A stretch of 64,000 nucleotides of DNA from Platerodrilus igneus (Eukaryota > Arthropoda > Insecta > Coleoptera > Lycidae). The notes under the pieces were generated by a model that ran no database searches, was not told the DNA's origin, and saw only the letters and a program-made list of their open reading frames with translations. Shown in pieces: positions 9,479 to 20,450 of the stretch (positions within the stretch are counted from its first letter, which is position 1; each line of letters begins with the position of its first letter). Position numbers and translations under genes: made by a program. The stretch spans positions 124,001 to 188,000 of the forward strand of contig JARFIW010001343.1 in NCBI GenBank assembly GCA_036346225.1, written 5' to 3'.

Positions 9479-10540
9479 CATTATTAGGTCTTCAGTCCTG
9501 GAACTGGTTAGACGCGTTCCATCATTGTTTCCTATTCTGAACCTACAGATTTCCCTGAAATTTGCACAGTCTGCATCTATCACTATCTGATCTAGGTCAA
9601 CATCTACCTCTTTTTTCCTATCTCTGCTTGTAATATATCCCATACTATTCCCCTAAAATCCCTTAGAACGTATTCTGCCCTTCTATTTCTTTTATTTTTT
9701 TTCCCAGATATCCTTGTTCCCCTACTATTTCTATAACCTATTTGTTATTATCTTTGTCTGTCCATGCTATCCTCCTCATACATCTGAAGCATAGCATTTC
9801 AAAAGGCTGCTACCGTTTTTCTGTCTGCGTTTCAGAGTGCCCATATTTCATAGGCATTCTGTGCTGTGCTCCACACATATGCTTTCACAAATTTTCTTCT
9901 TGTTCGATGTTTGTTGTCTTTCCTCATAGGCGCTGTTCTTTCTTGTTAGATGCCGTTCGGTCACCTTCTATTGTTTTACCATTATATACCCTATTTCTCC
10001 GACGTTCAGTGGTTGTGAAGGGAGGTAAGCAGCCTGTGGCTGCCAAGTTCCCCCAACACTTAACCATTTACCGATTTAATATATTTTCCAATATATCTTT
10101 TCGCACAGTCAACATTAGTTGCAGATATTTCGCAACCAACAACTAGTTGTTTATACTAATCAATAGATTTATCTGCGCTTATTTTTTCGTCATTACGTTT
10201 CCCGTCTCAAAACTGGTTGGACACGTACCTGCACTTATTTATATTCTGAGCTAGCCTACATAGTTCCCTGAAATTCTCACACAGCATGTGTATGCAGCTC
10301 GTTCCCCTTCTATTGTTTTCTAATTTTTTGCCCTATTTCACCGGGATTCAGCGAAGGGGGTTAAGCAACCTGTGGCTACCAAAATCCCCCAACACTTAGA
10401 CATTTGCCGAAATAATGGTTTTCCAGTAAATCCTTTCACACACTTAACATTATTCGAGAATATTGCCCAACCAATTCTTGTAGTTACTTATAGTAATCAT
10501 CATATTTAAGCACTGTTATTTTTTCGTCATTAGTTTATCT
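9479..10540 (-). repeat. RTE-1 3' region: degenerate repeats of the ORF 3' end
   Basis: The end of the ORF (10540-11020) is repeated downstream. On the plus strand CTGGAACTGGTTAGACGCG (from about 9496), CAAAACTGGTTGGACACGTA (about 10207) and TTGGGATTGGTTGGCTGCGT (about 10543) start three related blocks. Each is preceded by a TCATTAG or TCATTACG word like the element's own 3' terminus. Block one extends about 480 bp and includes degenerate versions of the region coding for the tail. The same three-block layout is present in RTE-2 and RTE-3, so it is a property of the family. Confidence 0.7.
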
Positions 10541-12790
10541 ATCTTGGGATTGGTTGGCTGCGTACCTCCATTGATTTCTATTCTGGGCTAGCCTACACAT
10601 CTCCCTGAAACCTCTACAGCCTACATCTTTTACTATCTGTGTGCAGTAGTCTAATCTAGGTCTGCCTCTTCTTCTCTTTTTTCCTATCTCTGCTTCTAAA
10701 ATATTCCGCACTATTCCCTCATGCCGTAGTATGTGGCCTATCATCCTATTTCTCCTATTTTTTACCGTTTTCCACATATTTCTTTCTTCCCCTACCATTT
10801 TTAGTACCTCTTCGTTCTTAACTTTGTCTGTCCATGATATCTTCATCATACGCATGTAACACCACTTTTCAAAGGCTTCTACCTTTTTCTTGTCCGCTTC
10901 TCCTACTGTCCAGGCTTCACAGCCGTACAGTGCTGTGCTCCACACATATGTTTTAAGCAATCTTTTCCTTGTTTCTATGTTTGTGGTCTTTGAGCCCAGT
11001 AGTTGCTTTTTCTTGTTAAACGTAGCACGACCTTGTGCTAATCTTTGTTTTATATCTTTTGTGCTTTTCCCATCTTGCGTTATTTGGCTTCCTAGGTAGC
11101 AGAAATCCTTAACCTCTTGTAAGTTCGTGTTAAATACTTGTATTCTTGTTTTTGATTTATTTTCCCCACCTTTGCATACTAGAACCTTAGTTCTAGTTTT
11201 GTTAATTTTCATACCGTATCTCTCTGTTAGAACCGTTTCCATTTCATTAAGAGCAGCTTCTAACTCTTCCTTTCTAGACGCTAATACCGCTATATCATCT
11301 GCAAATCTAAGCATATCAATTTTTTTGTCCCTGCATAGTAATTCCAAATGTCTTCCTGCATTTGACAGTATTCATTGCCTCTTCTAAGTGCAAGTTAAAA
11401 ATCAATGGGGATAAGGCACATCCCTGTCTCACCCCTTTCCTAATGTTTACTTCTCTACGTTCCTGCTCTAATTCTATTACTGCTGTTTGCTCCTTGTATA
11501 AGCTATGTACTATTCGTCTATCCCTATAACTCATTCCAATCTTTTTAAGTATTTTCCATTTTACATTGTCGAATGCTTTTTCCAGATCTACAAACCTTAT
11601 ATACACGCTTTCCTCTTTTTCTATTGTTTTCTCCATTATCACTCTCAGAGCTAAAATAGCCTCCCGTGTTCCCCTGTTTCGCCTAAACCCAAATTGGTCT
11701 TCTCGTAGTATTTATTCAGCTCGATTTTCCATTCGTCGTTGCACAATTCTAGTTAATATTTTTGACACGTGTGCTGTCAAACTTATTGTTCGAAAAATTT
11801 TACATCTATCCGCGCCTTTCTTTTTTGGTATAGTTACTATGATGTTACGTTTGAATTCTTTGGGTATCTCGCCTGTCTCATACATATAGCTTACAAGTTG
11901 GAAGAGACATTCTGTTACTGCTTGTCCAGCGGCTTGTAGAGTTTCTGCTTGCACCTTATCTGTACCGGGCGCCTTACCATTTTTCAGACTTTTTAATGCT
12001 AATTCAAACTCATCTCTAATTATAGGATATCCCAAGTCATCATTTTCAATGTCTGATTCCTGTTCTAATGCAGTTAGTTCTGTCCTGCATATAAATTCCC
12101 TAGATATTCTTGCCATCTACCCACTTTCTCTACGTTTTCTATGATGACGTTTCCTTGTGCGCCCCTTATATTTTTGCTATACGGTTTTATATCCCTAAAA
12201 TTCATTCTAATTAATTTGTATGCTTCGTCTGTCTTTCCTATTTCCATCTTTGTCTGTACCTCTTTGCACTTTTCATCAATCCATTGTTCTTTAGCTTTCC
12301 TGCATTTTCGAATAATTTTTAATTTTATGATTTTGTATCTCTGTTTTCCTGTTTCGTCTGATTTATTTTTGTATTTTCGTCTTTCTTCTATTAAATTCAT
12401 GATATCCTTTGTTATCCATGGTTTCTTATTTTCTTTTTGTGTATACCCCAGAATATCTCTGGCCGCCATGTCTAGGCTGGATTTAATGTTATTCGATTCT
12501 GTTTCTACTTCCTTAGTATCAGATATTTTCCCGATATCTTTGAACAATTCATTTGACTTTTTTTCGAATCTTTCTTGAATATCTTTATCTTTTAGTTTCT
12601 CTAAGTCCAAGTGCCTTTTTCCATTTCTTTTTTTCACATTCTTAAATTTAAGTGCGGCCTTCATAATTACGATGTTGTGGTCAGTATCTATATCTGCTTC
12701 TGGGTAGCTTCTACAGTTTTTTACTTGATTCCTAAACCGTTGTCTAACAAGAATGTAATCTATTTGATATCTTCCTATATCTCCTGGCAT
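10535..12790 (-). pseudogene. RTE-1 endonuclease end, linker and reverse transcriptase
   Basis: From 12790 down, YQIDYILVRQRF and DTDHNIVIMKA close the endonuclease (catalytic DH). A lysine-rich linker follows. RT motifs come next: KSLKNGKAPGTDKVQAE (about 12010-11960), IPKKKGADRCKIFRTISL (about 11835-11780), FVDLEKAFDNVKW (about 11600-11560), GVRQGCALSPLIFNLHLE (about 11440-11385) and the active-site FADD (about 11305-11294). The C-terminal region ends with RPRLDYCTQIVKDVGC and RNQWR near 10560. The chain is broken by frameshifts near 12100, 11710 and 11320. Catalytic aspartates are preserved. Confidence 0.85.
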
Positions 12791-12793
12791 CTT

Positions 12794-14066
12794 TCACGTA
12801 TATCGTCTTCTAGCATGATGTTGAAATAATGTGTTTGTGATGATTAAATTGTTCTTGTCGCAAAATTCTTCCAGCCTAATTCCCCTGTCGTTTTTCGTGC
12901 CTAAATCAAATAAACCTACTACCGCTCCTTCCCTACCCTCACCTACCACGGCATTAAATTCCCCCGTAATTATTAAATTTTCATGTCCTTTTACGTATCT
13001 TAATATGTCTTCGATATCTTTGTAGATGGCTTCTACCTCTTCGTCACTATAGCTAGAGGTGGGCATGTATACTTGTATTATTACTGTGTATACCGGTTTA
13101 GATTCTAATCTAACCATGAGGACTCTTTCGATCTTTTGTAAGTAATTTTCTACACAGTATCCTATCTTTTTCCGCATAACTATCCCCATACCCAAATTTC
13201 CTTCCTCTGCTCCTGTATGAATTTAAGAGCGGGCTTTATAATTACGATGTTGTAGTCAGTGTGTATATCTGCTTCTGGATAGCTTCTACAGTTTTTTACT
13301 TAATTCCTAAACCGTTGTCTAATAAGAATGTAAGCTATTTGATATCCTCCTACATCCCCTGGCATCTTCCACGTGTATTGTCTTCTAGCATGATATTGAT
13401 ATAATGTGTTTGTGATGGTTAAATTACTTTTGTCGTAAAATTCTGCTACCCTATTTCCCCTGTCGTTTCTCGTGCCTAAACCAAATAGACCTACTACTTC
13501 TCCTTCTCTACCCTCACCTACCACTGCATTAATCCCTCGTGATTATTAAATTTTTATGTCCTTTTACGTATCTTAGTATGTTTTCGATATCTTTGTAGAT
13601 CGTTCCTACCTCTTCCTCACTGTGGCTGGAGGTGGGCATGTATACTTGCATTATATCTACCGGTTTAGATTCTAATCTAACCATGAGTACTCTATCGTTT
13701 TTTTGTAAGTAGTTTTCTACACAGAGCCCTGAAATCTCCACTCCAAAAATCCCCCGTCTCGGGCCACCGAACTTCGCTGATCCCTACTATGTCTAGTGAT
13801 AACCTATTCATTTCGATTTTTAGATTCTCTAGCTTACCTACTTGCTTCATACTTCTAACATTCCACGCTCCGACTCGCAGAGTGTTCCCGACTCTTATTT
13901 TTAACTTTCCGACCGCATCCTCCGAAGTAGTCCCCTCCCGGAGATCCGAATGGGGGACTATTTTAACTCCGGAATCTTTTACCCCAGAGAATGCCATCAT
14001 GTTTGTTACAATATAAGTACGCTGTGTACTTGGGAGATAATGTGGTGGTTTCCCGTTGCCTTCCAC
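12794..14066 (-). pseudogene. RTE-1 endonuclease with internal duplication
   Basis: Translation on the minus strand from an ATG at 14066 gives a leader and then [10 protein letters not shown] and ISEVRWPE, the start of an exonuclease/endonuclease/phosphatase fold. The central block with VYMPTSSYS, NLIITGEFNAVVGEGREGAV and TNTLFQHHARRRYTW (D/N-rich catalytic strands) occurs twice: once at 13741-13300 and again at 13195-12794. The copies differ in many positions and the second starts with GMGIVMRKK. The enzyme would nick target DNA to prime reverse transcription. The duplication and stops disable the ORF. Confidence 0.8.
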
Positions 14067-17000
14067 ATCGCGGTAGTGTGTCTTAGACTACCATACCGAC
14101 CCCTATGGTCTCTGCCAATATTAGTACCGAAAGAGCCGCTGCCCTCTTTCGGGGACCTGTCTTAGTCTGGTTCCTCACTAACGACCCTACTACTTTGGTT
14201 GGACCTGTAGTTTGGCTCTTTAGCTCATTAGAACACGCAAGCCATTTTACCTGTTCTAGTAATTTAGAACTTTGGCAAGGTGCAGGTCCACTCGAAATGG
14301 TAATTACAACTATCCAGTAAAAATTTTTACTAAAGATATAGCACCCTACAATAATATTATATCAAAGAATTCTGCCAGATCAATAATAGGATTCTTTAAT
14401 GCATAACGTTATTTAATACAGAAACAAGAAGCTGGTTCTTTTCTTACAGGGGAGCAATCATTTTGGGATGGTAGGTTTCAAAGAACATTTTTTGGGCAAC
14501 CTATTGTCCCTATCACAAATGTGCAACACTTTTGTATAACATGAAAAAATAATTTTTTAGTGCATAACGTTATTTAGTATAAGAACCAGAAGCAGAATTT
14601 GCCAGTATGTGGTTCTTTTACTACGGTGTAGCAATCGATTTCGGGTGGTGCGTTTTAAAGACCATTCTTTGGGGATCCTATTGCCCCTATCGCAAATTTG
14701 CAACACTTTTGTATAACATGGGAAAATAATCTTTACTGCATAACGTTGTTTAATATAAGAACCAGAAACTGAATTTGCCATTAAGTGGTTCTTTTCTTAC
14801 AGGAGCAATCATTTTGGGATGGTAGGTTTCAAAGGACATTTTTGGGCAACCTATTGTCCCTATCACAAATGTGCAACACTTTTGTATAACATGAAAAAAT
14901 AATTTTTTAGTGCATGACGTTATTTAGTATAAGAACCAGAAGCAGAATTTGCCAGTATGTGGTTCTTTTCCTACGGTGTAGCAATCGATTTCGGGTGGTG
15001 CGTTTTAAAGACCATTCTTTGGGGATCCTATTGCCCCTATCGCAAATTTGCAACACTTTTGTATAACATGGGAAAATGATCTTTTACTGCATAACGTTGT
15101 TTAATATAAGAACCAGAAACTGAATTTGCCATTAAGTGGTTCTTTTCTTACAGGGGAGCAATCATTTTGGGATGGTAGGTTTCAAAGAACATTTTTTGGG
15201 CAACCTATTGTCCCTATCACAAATGTGCAACACTTTTGTATAACATGAAAAAATAATTTTTTAGTGCATAACGTTATTTAGTATAAGAACCAGAATCAGA
15301 ATTTGCCAGTATGTGGTTCTTTTCCTACGGTGTAGCAATCGATTTCGGGTGGTGCGTTTTAAAGACCATTCTTTGGGGATCCTATTGCCCCTATCGCAAA
15401 TTTGCAACACTTTTGTATAACATGGGAAAATAATCTTTACTGCATAACGTTGTTTAATATAAGAACCAGAAACTGAATTTGCCATTAAGTGGTTCTTTTC
15501 TTACAGAGCAATCATTTTGGGATGGTAGGTTTCAAAGGACATTTTTGGGCAACCTATTGTCCCTATCACAAATGTGCAACACTTTTGTATAACATGAAAA
15601 ATAATTTTTAGTGCATGACGTTATTTAGTATAAGAACCAGAAGCAGAATTTGCCAGTATGTTGGTTCTTTTCCTACGGTGTAGCAATCGATTTCGGGTGG
15701 TGCGTTTTAAAGACCATTCTTTTGGGATCCTATTGCCCCTATCGCAAATTTGCAACACTTTTGTATAACATGGGAAAATGATCTTTTACTGCATAACGTT
15801 GTTTAATATAAGAACCAGAAACTGAATTTGCCATTAAGTGGTTCTTTTCTTACAGGGAGCAATCATTTTGGGATGGTAGGTTTCAAAGAACATTTTTGGG
15901 CAACCTATTGTCCCTATCACAAATGTGCAACACTTTTGTATAACATGAAAAAATAATTTTTTAGTGCATAACGTTATTTAGTATAAGAACCAGAATCAGA
16001 ATTTGCCAGTATGTGGTTCTTTTCCTACGGTGTAGCAATCGATTTCGGGTGGTGCGTTTTAAAGACCATTCTTTGGGGATCCTATTGCCCCTATCGCAAA
16101 TTTGCAACACTTTTGTATAACATGGGAAAATAATCTTTACTGCATAACGTTGTTTAATATAAGAACCAGAAACTGAATTTGCCATTAAGTGGTTCTTTTC
16201 TTACAGGGGAGCAATCATTTTGGGATGGTAGGTTTCAAAGGACATTTTTTGGGCAACCTATTGTCCCTATCACAAATGTGCAACACTTTTGTATAACATG
16301 AAAAAATAATTTTTTAGTGCATGACGTTATTTAGTATAAGAACCAGAAGCAGAATTTGCCAGTATGTGGTTCTTTTCCTACGGTGTAGCAATCGATTTCG
16401 GGTGGTGCGTTTTAAAGACCATTCTTTGGGGATCCTATTGCCCCTATCGCAAATTTGCAACACTTTTGTATAACATGGGAAAATGATCTTTTACTGCATA
16501 ACGTTGTTTAATATAAGAACCAGAAACTGAATTTGCCATTAAGTGGTTCTTTTCTTACAGGGAGCAATCATTTTGGGATGGTAGGTTTCAAAGAACATTT
16601 TTGGGCAACCTATTGTCCCTATCACAAATGTGCAACACTTTTGTATAACATGAAAAAATAATTTTTTAGTGCATAACGTTATTTAGTATAAGAACCAGAA
16701 TCAGAATTTGCCAGTATGTGGTTCTTTTCCTACGGTGTAGCAATCGATTTCGGGTGGTGCGTTTTAAAGACCATTCTTTGGGGATCCTATTGCCCCTATC
16801 GCAAATTTGCAACACTTTTGTATAACATGGGAAAATAATCTTTTACTGCATAACGTTGTTTAATATAAGAACCAGAAACTGAATTTGCCATTAAGTGGTT
16901 CTTTTCTTACAGGGGAGCAATCATTTTGGGATGGTAGGTTTCAAAGACATTCTTTTGGGCAACCTATTGTCCCTATCACAAATGTGCAACACTTTTGTAT

Positions 17001-17579
17001 AACATGAAAAATAATTTTTAGTGCATAACGTTATTTAGTATAAGAACCAGAAGCAGAATTTGCCAGTATGTGGTTCTTTTCCTACGGTGTAGCAATCGAT
17101 TTCGGGTGGTGCGTTTTAAAGACCATTCTTTGGGGATCCTATTGCCCCTATCGCAAATTTGCAACACTTTTGTATAACATGGGAAAATAATCTTTTACTG
17201 CATAACGTTGTTTAATATAAGAACCAGAAACTGAATTTGCCATTAAGTGGTTCTTTTCTTACAGGGAGCAATCATTTGGGATGGTAGGTTTCAAAGGACA
17301 TTTTTGGGCAACCTATTGTCCCTATCACAAATGTGCAACACTTTTGTATAACATGAAAAAATAATTTTTTAGTGCATGACGTTATTTAGTATAAGAACCA
17401 GAAGCAGAATTTGCCAGTATGTGGTTCTTTTCCTACGGTGTAGCAATCGATTTCGGGTGGTGCGTTTTAAAGACCATTCTTTGGGGATCCTATTGCCCCT
17501 ATCGCAAATTTGCAACATTTTGTATAACATGGGAAAATAATCTTTACTGCATAACGTTGTTTAATATAAGAACAGAAAC

Positions 17580-20450
17580 TGAATTTGCCAATATGTGCTT
17601 CTTTCCTACGGGGAAGCAATCGATTTGGGGTGGTGGGTTTTAAAGACCATTCCTTGTTGAACCTACTTACCCTATCGCGAATGTGCAAAACTTTTGTATA
17701 ACATGAAAAATAATTTTTAGTGCATAACGTTATTTAGTATAAGAACCAGAAGCAGAATTTGCCAGTATGTGGTTCTTTTCCTACGGTGTAAGCAATCGAT
17801 TTCGGGTGGTGGTTTTAAAGACCATTCTTTGGGGATCCTATTGCCCCTATCGCAAATTTGCAACACTTTTGTATAAAATGGGAAAATAATCTTTACTGCA
17901 TAACGTTGTTTAATATAAGAACCAGAAACTGAATTTGCCATATGTGTTCTTTCTTACGGGGAGCAATCATTTGGGCTGGTGGTTTCAAAGACATTCTTGA
18001 GGAACCTACTTTACCCTATCACGAATGTGCAAAACTTTTGTATAACATGAAAAATACATTTTTAGTGCATACGTTATTTAGTATAAGAACCAGAAGCAGA
18101 ATTTGCCAGTATGTGGTTCTTTTCCTACGGGTACAATCGATTTCGGGTGGTGCGTTTTAAAGACCATTCTTTGGGGATCCTATTGCCCCTATCGCAAATT
18201 TGCAACACTTTTGTATAAATGGAAAATATCTTTTACTGCATAACGTTGTTTAATATAAGAACCAGAAACTGAATTTGCCATTAAGTGGTTCTTTTTTACA
18301 GGAGCAATCATTTGGGATGGTAGGTTTCAAAGGACATTTTTGGGCAACCTATTGTCCCTATCACAAATGTGCAACACTTTTGTATAACATGAAAAATAAT
18401 TTTTAGTGCATGACGTTATTTAGTATAAGAACCAGAAGCAGAATTTGCCAGTATGTGGTTCTTTTCCTACGGTGTAGCAATCGATTTCGGGTGGTGCGTT
18501 TTAAAGACCATTCTTTGGGGATCCTATTGCCCCTATCGCAAATTTGCAACATTTTGTATAACATGGAAAATGATCTTTACTGCATAACGTTGTTTAATAT
18601 AAGAACCAGAAACTGAATTTGCCATTAAGTGGTTCTTTTCTTACAGAGCAATCATTTTGGGATGGTAGGTTTCAAAGGACATTTTTGGGCAACCTATTGT
18701 CCCTATCACAAATGTGCAACACTTTTGTATAACATGAAAAATAATTTTTAGTGCATGACGTTATTTAGTATAAGAACCAGAAGCAGAATTTGCCAGTATG
18801 TGGTTCTTTTCCTACGGTGTACAATCGATTTCGGTGGTGCGTTTTAAAGACCATTCTTTGGATCCTATTGCCCCTATCGCAAATTTGCAACATTTTGTAT
18901 AAATGGGAAAATAATCTTACTGCATAACGTGTTTAATATAAGAACAGAAACTGAATTTGCCAATATGTGCTTCTTTCCTACGGGAAGCAATCGATTTGGG
19001 GTGGTGGGTTTTAAAGACCATTCCTTGTTGAACCTACTTACCCTATCGCGAATGTGCAAAACTTTTGTATAACATGAAAAATAATTTTTAGTGCATAACG
19101 TTATTTAGTATAAGAACCAGAAGCAGAATTTGCCAGTATGTGGTTCTTTTCCTACGGTGTACAATCGATTTCGGGTGGTGGTTTTAAAGACCATTCTTTG
19201 GGGATCCTATTGCCCCTATCGCAAATTTGCAACACTTTTGTATAAAATGGGAAAATAATCTTTTACTGCATAACGTTGTTTAATATAAGAACCAGAAACT
19301 GAATTTGCCATAGTGTTCTTTCTACGGGAGCAATCATTTGGGTGGTGTTTAAAGACATTTTGGAACCTATTCCCTATCCAATGTGCAAACTTTTGTATAA
19401 CATGAAAAATAATTTTTAGTGCATACGTTATTTAGTATAAGAACCAGAAGCAGAATTTGCCAGTATGTGGTTCTTTTCCTACGGGTACAATCGATTTCGG
19501 GTGGTGCGTTTTAAAGACCATTCTTTGGGGATCCTATTGCCCCTATCGCAAATTTGCAACACTTTTGTATAAATGGAAAATATCTTTTACTGCATAACGT
19601 TGTTTAATATAAGAACCAGAAACTGAATTTGCCATTAAGTGGTTCTTTTTTACAGGAGCAATCATTTGGGATGGTAGGTTTCAAAGGACATTTTTGGGCA
19701 ACCTATTGTCCCTATCACAAATGTGCAACACTTTTGTATAACATGAAAAATAATTTTTAGTGCATGACGTTATTTAGTATAAGAACCAGAAGCAGAATTT
19801 GCCAGTATGTGGTTCTTTTCCTACGGTGTAGCAATCGATTTCGGGTGGTGCGTTTTAAAGACCATTCTTTAGGGATCCTATTGCCCCTATCGCAAATTTG
19901 CAACACTTTTGTATAACATGGGAAAATGATCTTTACTGCATAACGTTGTTTAATATAAGAACCAGAAACTGAATTTGCCAATATGTGCTTCTTTCCTACG
20001 GGGAAGCAATCGATTTGGGGTGGTGGGTTTTAAAGACCATTCCTTGTTGAACCTACTTACCCTATCGCGAATGTGCAAAACTTTTGTATAACATGAGAAA
20101 ATAATTTTTTAGTGCATAACGTTATTTAGTATAAGAACCAGAAGCAGAATTTGCCAGTATGTGGTTCTTTTCCTACGGTGTAGCAATCGATTTCGGGTGG
20201 TGCGTTTTAAAGACCATTCTTTGGGGATCCTATTGCCCCTATCGCAAATTTGCAACACTTTTGTATAAAATGGGAAAATAATCTTTTACTGCATAACGTA
20301 GTTTAATATAAGAACCAGAAACTGAATTTGCCAATATGTGCTTCTTTCCTACGGGGAAGCAATCGATTTGGGGTGGTGGGTTTTAAAGACCATTCCTTGT
20401 TGAACCTACTTACCCTATCGCGAATGTGCAAAACTTTTGTATAACATGAA
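17580..20450. repeat. Satellite subregion with type C monomers and indel-rich hybrids
   Basis: A third monomer type, C, replaces B at about 17586, 18958, 19979 and 20332, and once more at 30217. It reads ATATGTGCTTCTTTCCTACG, GATTTGGGGTGGTGGG and CTTGTTGAACCTACTTACCC. In it the second arm of the inverted repeat is changed (TGCTTCTT). Around 17941 and 19312 monomers look like mixtures of B and C with many single-base losses. The neighbouring A monomers also lack single bases (TATAAATGGAAAATATC). This subregion is less regular than the rest of the array. Confidence 0.8.

Larger units (their letters stand above)
9479..14300 (-). mobile_element. RTE-clade LINE, full-length but dead copy (RTE-1)
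   Basis: The element lies on the minus strand with its 5' end at 14300 and its 3' end at 9479. It is flanked by TAACTACAACT (9468-9478) and TAATTACAACT (14301-14311), an 11-bp target duplication with one mismatch. The coding order is apurinic-type endonuclease, linker, reverse transcriptase, C-terminal tail, as in RTE elements; the endonuclease resembles predicted proteins often misnamed craniofacial development protein 2-like. The family is present three times in this window. This copy carries an extra endonuclease segment and many stops, and its 3' region contains degenerate repeats of the ORF end. Confidence 0.85.

Noticed and set aside
11127..12829. Plus-strand frames over the RTE copies (also 54435-54831 and 57057-57915)
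   Set aside because: They are antisense to clear minus-strand endonuclease and RT coding sequence and lack motifs of their own.
10535..14066. Craniofacial-development-like host gene
   Set aside because: The endonuclease resembles proteins given that name in automated annotations, but it is linked to an RT, bounded by target duplications and present three times; it is an RTE element.
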